From positions 1-45,197 of the forward strand of contig UQKO01000014.1 of assembly GCA_900541575.1 (NCBI GenBank): a stretch of DNA of 45,197 nucleotides, written 5' to 3'. This DNA comes from an uncultured Prevotella sp. GTDB lineage: Bacteria; Bacteroidota; Bacteroidia; Bacteroidales; Bacteroidaceae. The position numbers were made by a program, and so were the translations under genes. The number at the start of each line of letters is the position of its first letter. Position 1 is the first letter of the stretch. Below the pieces are notes generated by a model, which did no database searches, was not told the origin of the DNA, and saw only the letters and a list, made by a program, of their open reading frames with translations. This document shows, piece after piece, positions 33,103-41,042 of this stretch.

Positions 33103-33672
33103 TTAGATGTTTATACCACTAAGACGAACAGCATTCTTTACTCTACCAATCAAATCTTTCATACATCGCGACTTGGTGACTTTTACCGACCCAGCATTCT
33201 TCAGTCCCACTTCCTCTGCAATTTTAGTTAGGTCTAGGCTTGCATAATAAAACAAACGCAGTATTTTATGGCAACGGCTAGGAGAATGTTCCAGCTCGTT
33301 TCCCAAAATTGCATAAACTTCCATTGATTGCAATTCGCCTTCTTCACTCTCGGTAGACATGTTAAGGAATGATGCAAATCTATTTGACTTACCATTATCT
33401 TTAGATTCGTCCATTGAGTCCGTTATTTGAGCCTTTCTCAAATACTTGTTTGTAAGGTTGATTCCAATTTGAATAATGTACGCTTCCCACGAAGTGTTTT
33501 CACGCACCTTACCTCTTTCCATATTATCTTTAACTGCAATGAAAGAGTCTTGATACAAGTCCTCTGCTTCATCAAGACGCAATGAGGGGTATTTCGCGGT
33601 TAATACGCGAATGAATTTTGGTCGTAGGTTGATATATAAATTCCTAACGACATCTTCATAGTAATCATTCAT
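33103..33672 (-). CDS. ECF-type RNA polymerase sigma factor
   Basis: The 189-aa sigma factor has region 2 (EAEDLYQDSFIAVKDN, SWEAYIIQIGINLTNKYLRK) and region 4 with a helix-turn-helix (HKILRLFYYASLDLTKIAEE, VGLKNAGSVKVTKSRC). The length and two-domain layout are those of ECF (extracytoplasmic function) sigma factors. It starts the leftward operon with an anti-sigma-like gene, and it converges on the TPR-CHAT gene. It may switch on the island's own protease operon or a wider envelope response. No matching -35/-10 motif could be assigned. Confidence 0.88.
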   Translation of the reverse strand: MNDYYEDVVRNLYINLRPKFIRVLTAKYPSLRLDEAEDLYQDSFIAVKDNMERGKVRENTSWEAYIIQIGINLTNKYLRKAQITDSMDESKDNGKSNRFASFLNMSTESEEGELQSMEVYAILGNELEHSPSRCHKILRLFYYASLDLTKIAEEVGLKNAGSVKVTKSRCMKDLIGRVKNAVRLSGINI

Positions 33673-33760
33673 TTTGATCGAACTTTAATAATTCAGCACC
33701 TACATTTTCCAACTGTTCGCCTAGTATTGCTAAGTTTTAATGTGGATATCGGTACTGTCA

Positions 33761-34039
33761 TCATATACATCTAATCGTATTCATTCTATTGGTGGGTGCA
33801 ATATTAGGAAGTTTCTCTGCTTCTATCTCAATCCGGTTCTTCTTCGTCAGTCCGATAAGCGAGCGCACATCAACGTCGAGTGCATCTGCTACTTGCAAAA
33901 GTGTTTCAAGACTTGGCTGCGAATTGTTGGTACACCATTTGCTTACTGTAGCCGAATCTTTACCTAATTTGTCTGCCAGCTACTTAGCTATCCTTTTGTT
34001 TTCATCCGATAATATCTTGATGCGATTGATGTCTTTCTT
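33761..34039 (-). pseudogene. Broken XRE-family helix-turn-helix regulator
   Basis: Read on the minus strand, the frame encodes a typical Bacteroidetes XRE protein: KDINRIKILSDENKRIAK, stop, LADKLGKDSATVSKWCTNNS, QPSLETLLQVADALDVDVRS. A TAG at 33980-33982 interrupts helix two, and the expected ATG reads AAG at 34037-34039. The frame before it has a stop, so no alternative start rescues it. A TACCTTTG box and an inverted repeat lie just upstream, so the promoter survives. It is probably the island's lost repressor or a relic of an earlier element. Confidence 0.8.
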
Positions 34040-34045
34040 AGTTTA

Positions 34046-34053
34046 CAAAGGTA
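34046..34053 (-). promoter_or_regulatory. -7 element ahead of the XRE pseudogene
   Basis: TACCTTTG on the minus strand, ending seven bases before the position of the lost start codon. A near-leaderless transcript is implied, which is seen for small regulators in this phylum. Confidence 0.5.
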
Positions 34054-34061
34054 AAAATTAT

Positions 34062-34101
34062 ATTGGATAATCAAGAAAAATTATGGAAATAATCATCCAA
34101 T
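34062..34101. promoter_or_regulatory. Candidate operator of the XRE regulator
   Basis: ATTGGATAAT (34062-34071) and ATCATCCAAT (34092-34101) are inverted copies with one mismatch, centred about 30 bases upstream of the -7 box. Position and symmetry fit autoregulation by the now broken XRE protein. Confidence 0.4.
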
Positions 34102-34207
34102 TTATTCACGGGCAAAGCCGAGTACGACCTGCGAATCGGTCGTTTTGCCTTCTTTCGAGAATCCTGGTTCACGTAGCACATCTGTCTGTGCAGTTTCTTT
34201 GCTTGTG
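34102..34207 (-). mobile_element. Transposase fragment, IS4/IS1634-like
   Basis: The minus-strand frame reads ETAQTDVLREPGFSKEGK followed by SQVVLGF and a stop. This resembles the internal segment of IS1634-type transposases (LYFE...D-LR-GFSKEGR...PQI-LGLL). Only ~30 codons remain, with no ends or catalytic residues, so it is a dead scrap of an insertion sequence. It abuts the inner repeat at the right edge of the island. Confidence 0.6.
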
Positions 34208-34210
34208 CCA

Positions 34211-34292
34211 CCAAAACCATCCATAATTTTTATGTAACTCATAGATTTTCAATATGCGCTATCTGATGGCGCAGAAAAGTGATGAAGTCAGG
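34211..34292. repeat. Right copy of the inner ~82-bp repeat
   Basis: Gap-free match to 20112-20193. Here it joins the parC-tail repeat directly (shared GTCAGG then AGGTGGGTACACCC), whereas on the left 22 bases separate the two repeats. The order is A-B...B'-A', consistent with an element whose attachment region carried both B copies. Confidence 0.72.
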
Positions 34293-34438
34293 AGGTGGGT
34301 ACACCCACGCTCTCACTCTTCGAAGATTGATGTCCATCTCTCGACGTGAACATACAAGCCCCGACAGCATTCGCTGCCGGGGCTTGACGCATATATGTAA
34401 GAAAACTTGCTAAAATCGTAAACCTTTCAAAATTTATT
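34292..34438 (+). repeat. Right copy of the parC-tail direct repeat (island boundary)
   Basis: Carries GTPTLSLFED-stop in frame, the same hairpin at 34355-34386 and the identical ~55-base 3' part. No start or upstream coding sequence for parC accompanies it, so it is a duplicated gene end and not a second gene. The backbone promoter of the next gene begins within three bases of its end. Confidence 0.88.
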
Positions 34439-34440
34439 TA

Positions 34441-34448
34441 TACATTTG
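34441..34448 (+). promoter_or_regulatory. -7 element of the exported-protein gene
   Basis: TACATTTG fits TAnnTTTG. Its upstream half lies in the right parC-tail repeat, which shows the original backbone order parC-terminator-promoter-gene before insertion. Confidence 0.55.
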
Positions 34449-34594
34449 CGATGTTGTAGGAGAACTGCACTTATTTCCTTTATCGCGACACAGAAATAAG
34501 TGAATTCCTTGGCGGAAAAGCTCAGTGTGGCCGACATTGCCCTTGGGCTAGATGAAAAAAACGTTGAACCAACGTGTCGCTTTCACAAATACCT

Positions 34595-35416
34595 ATGAAA
34601 GAACTATTATCTATTGCACAGAGATTTTCAATGAAAGCCCGTGTGGTGCTCATGCTCGGTATGGCATTGTCGCTCGGCATACCCACTGCTTCGGCACAAT
34701 CGCTCAAAGACCGATTTAAGAAAGCTGCACAGAAGGTGGGCAAGCAGACCAAGGAGACTGTGGTTTCGACCGTGCTGCCCAAGCAAGCACAGACTGCTAC
34801 GAAAACCGCTGGCAAGGCAGGCAAGAAGTCTTCTGCTTCGAAGACTGCAAAAAGTGGCGGAAGCACAGTGAACATCCCCTCCAACCACGCTGCGCTCTTT
34901 GCTGCGCTCGGCACTCCCGTTGATGCAAAACTCGGACGCACTTCCGTCTCTGTGTCGAAGCCGCCTAAGGATGAGAGCAAGCAGCCCGCATGGAACGATG
35001 CTCGCCCTAGTGTGGATTTACTCGACAATAAGAGCCTTGTGGCAGAGTTTGTGTTGCTAGAAGATTGCATTGTTAGCCGATATGTATCGCCCAGCGGCCC
35101 CATCGCCGTACGGTTCGGCATCGTAAGCGATGAATTGAAGGCTCGCGTCAGAGCCTTGGATTGGTTTACGCAGCTTATAGAAGACCTACCTTACGACGAT
35201 GAGGACGTAGACCAAGCCTTTATTGATAGTGCCAACCGCACTTTAGCCAGTAGCCTAAAGGCCAAGTCGTATCAGGTAGCAATACGCTCGTCTATAGCCC
35301 CCATTATTGATATGAAAGGAAGCTCGCTCACTGATAGGTCGATAAGCTATTTCAAGAAGTACGACTATGCCAATGCTCATAAGCGGCTGACGCAGTGGGA
35401 TCCCGATAAGAAATAA
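34595..35416 (+). CDS. Exported protein of unknown function
   Basis: The protein (273 aa from 34595) has a signal peptide MKARVVLMLGMALSLGIPTA-SAQ. That peptide begins at a further ATG at 34631, which is an equally good start; the long frame begins at 34574. A Lys/Ala/Thr-rich linker (about 40-100) is followed by a ~165-residue domain with strands and helices (SLVAEFVLLEDCIVSRYVSP, YFKKYDYANAHKRLTQWD). The family is not recognised. It is backbone, convergent with porX across a terminator. Confidence 0.7.
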   Translation: MKELLSIAQRFSMKARVVLMLGMALSLGIPTASAQSLKDRFKKAAQKVGKQTKETVVSTVLPKQAQTATKTAGKAGKKSSASKTAKSGGSTVNIPSNHAALFAALGTPVDAKLGRTSVSVSKPPKDESKQPAWNDARPSVDLLDNKSLVAEFVLLEDCIVSRYVSPSGPIAVRFGIVSDELKARVRALDWFTQLIEDLPYDDEDVDQAFIDSANRTLASSLKAKSYQVAIRSSIAPIIDMKGSSLTDRSISYFKKYDYANAHKRLTQWDPDKK

Positions 35417-35470
35417 AGCTCGTTCTATAAAGAACAGGTAAGCAGTTAATCCGATTGCTGCTGAAGGCAA

Positions 35471-35509
35471 AGCAAAGCCCCAACATTGGAAAGATGTTGG
35501 GGCTTTGCT
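35471..35509. terminator. Bidirectional terminator between the exported-protein gene and porX
   Basis: AGCAAAGCCCCAACAT (35471-35486) pairs perfectly with ATGTTGGGGCTTTGCT (35494-35509) around a 7-base loop, between converging genes. The T run is weak on both sides. Confidence 0.8.
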
Positions 35510-35528
35510 CGTAGTATGGAGATTGGCG

Positions 35529-37079
35529 TCAGCGCTTGTTCTTCGAGCGTAGCGTCACGAGGGGAACGAGCATTTCCTCCATAGAGATGCCGCCGTGTTG
35601 GAACGTGTCCTTGTAATACTGCACGTAGTAATTGTAATTGTTGGGATAGGCAAAAAATCGGCTTCCCGTGGCGAAGATGTACGATGTGCTGAGGTTGGGT
35701 TGAGGCAACATGAAGCGACGCGGGTCTTTTAGTTCGAGCACTTCTTTTGCATTGTAGCTGAGGTTGCGTCCTAGCTTGTAGCGCAGGTTGGTGTTGACAT
35801 TGCGGTCGCCCACCACCTTGGAGGGCTGATCCACGCGGATGCTGCCGTGGTCGGTGGTGATGATGATGTCGTAGTCGAGTTCTGCAAGTCGGTGAAAAAG
35901 TTCGCTCACGGGACTGTGGCGGAACCACGACAGCGTGATGCTGCGATACGCGCTCTCGTTGCCAGCAAGTTCGCGCACCATTTTGCTCTCCGTTCGAGCA
36001 TGGCTAAGAATGTCGATGAAATTGATTACGAGCACATTGAGTGGTGTAGCAGTTATCTGCGAGAATTGTGAAAGCAGTCGGTCGGCGGCCTGCGAATCGT
36101 TGATTTTATGATAACTAAATGCCTCGCGGCGGCGGAATCGCTCCAGCTGATGGCGAATGAGTGCCTCTTCGTTGAGATTCTTTCCCTCATCTTCATCTTC
36201 TTCCACCCACAATTCGGAATACATCTGCTTGATTTGCAACGGCATGAGCCCTGCAAAAATAGCGTTGCGTGCATATTGCGTGGCAGTGGGGAGAATGGCA
36301 TAGTAGAGATCTTCGTCCATATCGAAATCGTCAGCTAGTTCACGCGATAGCATGCGCCATTGGTCGTAGCGGAAATTGTCGAGCACAAGAAGGAATACTT
36401 TCCTTCCTGCCGAAAGGCGTGGGAAAATGCAACGCTTAAAGATGTCGGGACTCATCAAAGGACGGGTGTCGGACTGCTGAATCCAACCCTCATAGTTTTT
36501 GCGAATAAACTTGGCAAATGTGTGGTTGGCTTCCTCCTTTTGCATGTGCAGCATATCGTCCATAGGACTTCCTGCTTCGGCGAGCTCTAGTTCCCAGTGG
36601 ACGAGGCGTTTGTAGAGTTCTTTCCATTCCTCGGGCGATAGGCTTTCGCTCATTTGCATGCCTATCCGCGAGAAATCTTGCCGATAGCCCGTCTGCGTCA
36701 CTTCCTGCACTATTTCGCGTTGATGGATGTTTTTCTTCAGTGTGAGCAATATCTGCTTGGGATTGACGGGCTTGAGCAGATAATCTGCTATCTTGGATCC
36801 AATCGCTTGGTCCATGATGTCTTCTTCCTCATTTTTGGTGACCATCACTACGGGCACGTTGGGGGCCACATCCTTGAGGCGAGTCAGCGTTTCGAGGCCC
36901 GAGAGACCAGGCATATTCTCATCAAGAAGTACGAGATCGAAGTTTTCTTCTCGGCAAAGGTCTATGGCGTCGGGGCCATTGTTGGCAGTCACCACTTCGT
37001 AGTCCTTTTTCTCGAGAAACAAAATGTGGGCGCGGAGCATATCAATCTCATCGTCTACCCAAAGAAGACGGGCAATCAT
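35529..37079 (-). CDS. porX: PorX-type response regulator with PglZ phosphodiesterase domain
   Basis: The 516-aa protein has an N-terminal receiver domain (VDDE at 8-11, phospho-acceptor Asp53 in LVLLDENMPG, Lys near 103 in LLKPVNP), a helical linker, and an alkaline-phosphatase-fold PglZ domain from about residue 200 with LVLDNFRYDQW and TTDHGS as metal-site motifs. This architecture and length match PorX, which with the kinase PorY controls type IX secretion genes and has oligonucleotide/cyclic nucleotide phosphodiesterase activity. Its presence agrees with the type-IX-like tail of the protein at 4921-6879. It is a backbone gene outside the island. Confidence 0.93.
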   Translation of the reverse strand: MIARLLWVDDEIDMLRAHILFLEKKDYEVVTANNGPDAIDLCREENFDLVLLDENMPGLSGLETLTRLKDVAPNVPVVMVTKNEEEDIMDQAIGSKIADYLLKPVNPKQILLTLKKNIHQREIVQEVTQTGYRQDFSRIGMQMSESLSPEEWKELYKRLVHWELELAEAGSPMDDMLHMQKEEANHTFAKFIRKNYEGWIQQSDTRPLMSPDIFKRCIFPRLSAGRKVFLLVLDNFRYDQWRMLSRELADDFDMDEDLYYAILPTATQYARNAIFAGLMPLQIKQMYSELWVEEDEDEGKNLNEEALIRHQLERFRRREAFSYHKINDSQAADRLLSQFSQITATPLNVLVINFIDILSHARTESKMVRELAGNESAYRSITLSWFRHSPVSELFHRLAELDYDIIITTDHGSIRVDQPSKVVGDRNVNTNLRYKLGRNLSYNAKEVLELKDPRRFMLPQPNLSTSYIFATGSRFFAYPNNYNYYVQYYKDTFQHGGISMEEMLVPLVTLRSKNKR

Positions 37080-37362
37080 AGGTGTTTATGTAATAAGTGG
37101 CAAGTAATATAAGATTTGTTCTCTGCTTCCTTACTGCTTGAAGTAATAGGGAAATCCAATACGGAGGAGGCATATAGGCAGGTGTGGGGCTTGCATTGTA
37201 AAAGCGAAATAGGGAATTATGAAGCCACAGTAGCGCCAGCACGATGGCTGTGGCATCTATTGTAAGGTTCATAATTCCCTAATGGAGGGACTTTTCCCCT
37301 AGAAAGTCAAGCGCCTAGTAGGTAGGGCATTCTAGGTAGAATTCCTAGGAGTAAGTTGGATC

Positions 37363-38469
37363 TTAGATTTTATATCCCCACTGCTCGAGCACGTCTCCCC
37401 AGTTCTCTTCAACGAGTTGCTTAGTGCGCTCGGCATATTGGTATTTGTTTTTCTTGTAGCCCTTCTTTGAACCAACATACTGTTCTATGGCAGTGCGGGC
37501 GTTCTCCCATCCAGGCAAACCGAGAGTTTGGTAAATCTTCTCAGTCATGCCGAGTGCATCGGCCTCGAAATCCTCAAATTTCACTTCGATGAGGTTGCCT
37601 TCAGGAATAAGGTGCTTGTCGGCTTCGTATTGCTCATGGAGCTTTCGGTAGGTGATAAGAATATTCTTCTCGATGTCGGCATCGGAAAATTCTTCAAGCT
37701 TGAGGGGTTGGATGGTGTTGGTGAAGAAGGAACGCGTACTTTCAAATACGGTGTAGGGGTTGCGCATGAGATAGATGAATTTGGCGTTGGGAAACATCTT
37801 CACTAGTTCCTTAACACGACCTGTATGGGGAGGGTTTTTAGAAAGGAATTGTTCGCCACCCGTGTTCCAAAGTGAGATCTTGATGAGTTTCTTGAACGTC
37901 TTTTCCCAAGTGCTGAGCTCAGCGGGAGTGATGTCCTTGAAAATGAGATATTTGTCGCAGTACTCCTGCATATACTTTGGATAGAACCAGAAGTTGTAGA
38001 ACGTATAGGGGCACATATTGGAGATTGCGAATTCTTCTTCCTGTGGCAGGTCTACTGCAAGTTCCATATTGTCGGTAGGGCGCTTGTCGGGCATGAGCCA
38101 CGACATATTCTTCTTGAAGAAGGGCTGTCCGAACATCATGAGGTGGGGAAACACTGTCTGATAGGTGGTGCAGTAGCCGAAGCGCTTGTCGCATGAGAGC
38201 ACGTTGTGTACGAAAGTCGTACCTGAGCGCCAATGGCCGAGGATGAATACGGGATCGTTCTTCATCGGCTGGTTGGCTAGAAGTTTGCGATAGCGATGCT
38301 CCTGGATGGGAGCAAGTACGGAAAGAAGTCGACATACGGCCTTAGTTAGACGGAATTTTCCTTTCCAAGGACCATCTACCTCGCGTCCTGCGGTGAGTTC
38401 TTTGAAAGTTTTCCAATCGGCTCCTACGAGCGTATTAATGGGGAGTTTGTTAAATTCTATAAGACCCAT
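37363..38469 (-). CDS. Sulfotransferase family protein
   Basis: The 368-aa protein has the 5'-phosphosulfate-binding loop GHWRSGTT at residues 78-85 and the 3'-phosphate-binding segment FIYLMRNPYTVFESTRSFF, both of PAPS-dependent sulfotransferases. No signal peptide or membrane helix is evident, so it is cytosolic. Bacteroidetes homologues include lipid sulfotransferases acting on sphingolipid or sterol-like substrates, but the acceptor cannot be read from sequence. It is monocistronic, between porX and the FAS1 lipoprotein gene, on the same strand. Confidence 0.88.
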   Translation of the reverse strand: MGLIEFNKLPINTLVGADWKTFKELTAGREVDGPWKGKFRLTKAVCRLLSVLAPIQEHRYRKLLANQPMKNDPVFILGHWRSGTTFVHNVLSCDKRFGYCTTYQTVFPHLMMFGQPFFKKNMSWLMPDKRPTDNMELAVDLPQEEEFAISNMCPYTFYNFWFYPKYMQEYCDKYLIFKDITPAELSTWEKTFKKLIKISLWNTGGEQFLSKNPPHTGRVKELVKMFPNAKFIYLMRNPYTVFESTRSFFTNTIQPLKLEEFSDADIEKNILITYRKLHEQYEADKHLIPEGNLIEVKFEDFEADALGMTEKIYQTLGLPGWENARTAIEQYVGSKKGYKKNKYQYAERTKQLVEENWGDVLEQWGYKI

Positions 38470-38597
38470 CTGAATATCTGTTTGAGTGTGGCTGTGAGTC
38501 TAGGCTTGTGGTAGCCCAGGCTCCTGCCTGAGTTATGTTGTGTTTAGTTCTTTCTTTGGGGTAGGTGTGATAACCCTGTTAACTTGTCAACTTAAAA

Positions 38598-40793
38598 TCA
38601 CCATACATCTTCGCCCGTTACTGAGCCGTAGACACTGCTGGGGCAGTACTCGAAGTAGTCGAGGAAGAACTGCGAAGTGGACGATTCTACGGCGCACTTG
38701 AAGCGCATATAGTATGTCTTATCCTTTTGGAGGTGTTGTCGGGTGATAATGTAGCGCATGTTGGGGAAGTACCAACTCTGCGATTCGTCGAAATAGTCGC
38801 GTACGGAAATCTCGCCTGCGGTACCATTCACGCAATAGTACTTCGGTCCCTTCATGTAGTCAAGGTTTTTTAGGGCTCGATCACCTTCTAGGCAGGTGGC
38901 TTCGTCGTAGTTGTTCTTTTCATCCTTCACCCAGAGATTGGGGTCCCAATCGCGCACAAATTCGCGTTGGTCGATAGGCAGCGAAGTTGGGGTAGAGGGG
39001 AAGGGGTTGTCGTCAAAGTAAATCTGCACCATAGAGCGTGCGCGGTTGTTGGCCACGCCCATACGTATTTCGTAGGTACCATCAGCGGGCACAGGCGGCA
39101 TTTTCATTACGAAGTCATAGGTGCCGGTCACGAGGATTTCATCGCCTTGTGCATCCTTCCATCCCGGTCCTCCTCCATAGGTCTTGGAGTGAAGATAGGT
39201 GATGGCTGTATTTGGGCTCTCGTGGCTGATGTTTTGGAAGTAGCCTTTGGGAAAGTGTACTTGTTCGCCAGTGATGCGGAGGTCATTGGAGAGAAATTCT
39301 GGGTTTATCGTGGTGAAGTCGATGCGGATGCGCTCTCCGCCGAGTGCAGCTTGCGTCTCGGGCGAATTGACTAGCACGTGGTCTATGGGAAAATAGTAGC
39401 CGTTCAGTGCGTTCGTGGTGAAACTTTTTTGTGTGCCATCTTCGGCCGTAGATTCGTTCTTCTCGTGAATGCGAATATTCAATCCATTAGTGGGGGTATT
39501 GGCGGGCAAAGCCGAGATTTCATCGTAGCTACCGAGGAAGCGATTATCGTATTGGCTGATACGGTTGAGATAGAAGGGATGGTTGGGATCTTGATCGCCA
39601 AGCTGTGTCACCTTGAGCAATGCGCGGTGAGGCCCCATTGTGGTGTAGTAGTCCCACACGTTGACGGGTAAGCTGCGTGTCTGCGGTACGGTAGGATTGT
39701 TTCCCACGTTGTATCGATACTCGTTGTAGTGAGCCACGAGGCCATTGATTGGTGCACCACCATTGATGATGTGGTAGGCAAGGAAGCGGTTAAGGGCATT
39801 ATCGGTGTGGGTGATGTCATCGTGATGAGCAGTGATTCCCGTCACCTGTTCACACTTGTTGAGCAAGGCTTCACGTATTTCATCCCAATTGGTGATGGTT
39901 TCGGTCTGTGAGTCGTATTGTGGCATAGGAATCCCCCATTCGCGGTGGAGCACCTCATCGGGTTCGGCAAACACGGTGTAGCGTATGCGGCGTTTGGGCA
40001 TGTAGGCAAAGTCGCCCGGAATGCCGGGAAAGGATTTCTTGATACCAATCTCGCTTTGGTTGTCGCGTACGTAGGCATCTTCATAAGTGGTGCGCACACG
40101 CAGTGAATCTTTCCAACCAGTTTCCTTGAAAAGTTGACCCATGATGCGCATATTATCGGCTTTGGCAATAATTTCGGGCACGCTCTGTGAAGAGGGATAA
40201 ATCACATGGTCTACTATGTGGACCATACCATTGGATGCTTCGTGGTTGGGTGAGATGACGTGGGCAGTGATGTTGACGTAGTATTCTCCTTCGCTGTCTT
40301 GCTGACTTGTGAGTCGGCGGTCGTCGAGGGTCGCATCGTTGAAAGTGGTGGCATCAGCGGGAAAATCGCTGAGCTCGTAAGCTGCCTGCGTGCCGTTGTC
40401 GATGATGCAGTTGTACACTACCATACGCTTTTGCAAGTCGGTCATTTCGTTGATGCTTTGCTTGCCGAGTTCTTCTCTGAGAAATACCTGCATTGCCTCA
40501 TTGGTCGGGGCAAATACGGTATAGTTGCCACGAGCCTTGAGAACACTCTCTACGGAAGATGCGTTGTCGGAAAGTCCGAGCTTCACTTCATTGAAAAGCT
40601 TTAGTATCTCAGAGTACTTTTCAGGTTGGCTTTCAAGAATCTGAATCACGTTCGACTTCTTGGCCACGGAGAAAGCGTCTTCGCTAATGTTTTCTTTACA
40701 TCCCGTGAGCACTGGAGTGGCTGTGAGCATGAGCATCGCAGCGATGAGCTTGATACCTTTTAGAGGTGTTGAAAAGCGTATATGTATATTCAT
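38598..40793 (-). CDS. FAS1 (fasciclin)-domain lipoprotein
   Basis: The 731-aa protein begins with a lipoprotein signal, lipobox LTGC with Cys32. A first FAS1 domain covers about 50-205 (GNYTVFAPTNEAM, GMVHIVDHVIYP). A second FAS1-like part follows (RYTVFAEPDEVL, LNRFLAYHIINGG, NGYYFPIDHVL), then a beta-rich C-terminal domain. Such lipoproteins are often found with SusC/SusD-type outer-membrane systems, but no SusC/D gene is in the window. A TACCTTTG box lies 132 bases upstream. The hybrid sensor gene is next upstream on the same strand and may regulate it. Confidence 0.85.
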   Translation of the reverse strand: MNIHIRFSTPLKGIKLIAAMLMLTATPVLTGCKENISEDAFSVAKKSNVIQILESQPEKYSEILKLFNEVKLGLSDNASSVESVLKARGNYTVFAPTNEAMQVFLREELGKQSINEMTDLQKRMVVYNCIIDNGTQAAYELSDFPADATTFNDATLDDRRLTSQQDSEGEYYVNITAHVISPNHEASNGMVHIVDHVIYPSSQSVPEIIAKADNMRIMGQLFKETGWKDSLRVRTTYEDAYVRDNQSEIGIKKSFPGIPGDFAYMPKRRIRYTVFAEPDEVLHREWGIPMPQYDSQTETITNWDEIREALLNKCEQVTGITAHHDDITHTDNALNRFLAYHIINGGAPINGLVAHYNEYRYNVGNNPTVPQTRSLPVNVWDYYTTMGPHRALLKVTQLGDQDPNHPFYLNRISQYDNRFLGSYDEISALPANTPTNGLNIRIHEKNESTAEDGTQKSFTTNALNGYYFPIDHVLVNSPETQAALGGERIRIDFTTINPEFLSNDLRITGEQVHFPKGYFQNISHESPNTAITYLHSKTYGGGPGWKDAQGDEILVTGTYDFVMKMPPVPADGTYEIRMGVANNRARSMVQIYFDDNPFPSTPTSLPIDQREFVRDWDPNLWVKDEKNNYDEATCLEGDRALKNLDYMKGPKYYCVNGTAGEISVRDYFDESQSWYFPNMRYIITRQHLQKDKTYYMRFKCAVESSTSQFFLDYFEYCPSSVYGSVTGEDVW

Positions 40794-40924
40794 GTATCAG
40801 TAGTATTGTGTCTTTATTCCGTAGTTTCGGATGAGGCATCGGCGCGTGATTCCCTTTGTGGAGGTGGGGTGTTGGGCCTATCATGGCAGGCGCTATGCAT
40901 TATAGAACCACCCTATAGTAAATG

Positions 40925-40932
40925 CAAAGGTA
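40925..40932 (-). promoter_or_regulatory. -7 element of the FAS1 lipoprotein gene
   Basis: TACCTTTG on the minus strand followed by GCATTTAC; -33 not clear. It shows the lipoprotein gene has its own promoter and is not read only from the sensor gene. Confidence 0.55.
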
Positions 40933-41042
40933 CATTATTCTTTGATATGAAACGCCTTTTCGTATTTTTTTAGTGAAGAGTGTATTGCATGCTGAAACTG
41001 AAAGCATCTTTTGGGGTTTGTCTGAGCGGAGAAAGTTCGAGG

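Larger units (their letters stand above)
20090..34291. mobile_element. Accessory genomic island inserted at the 3' end of parC
   Basis: About 14.2 kb lie between direct repeats of the parC tail. The base composition is visibly lower in G+C than both flanks. The gene content is accessory (proteases, PRTases, DprA-like, ECF sigma). A broken regulator and a transposase scrap sit at the right edge. The backbone resumes at 34439, where a TACATTTG promoter box for the next gene follows the repeat. No integrase, relaxase or full transposase is present, so the block is probably immobile now or moved in trans. Confidence 0.8.

Noticed and set aside
33740..34070. Two plus-strand frames at the right island edge
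   Set aside because: They are antisense to a clearly recognisable XRE regulator pseudogene on the minus strand.
37048..37272. 74-codon minus frame overlapping the porX start
   Set aside because: Overlaps porX in another phase, with no domain; the apparent hydrophobic N-terminus is short.
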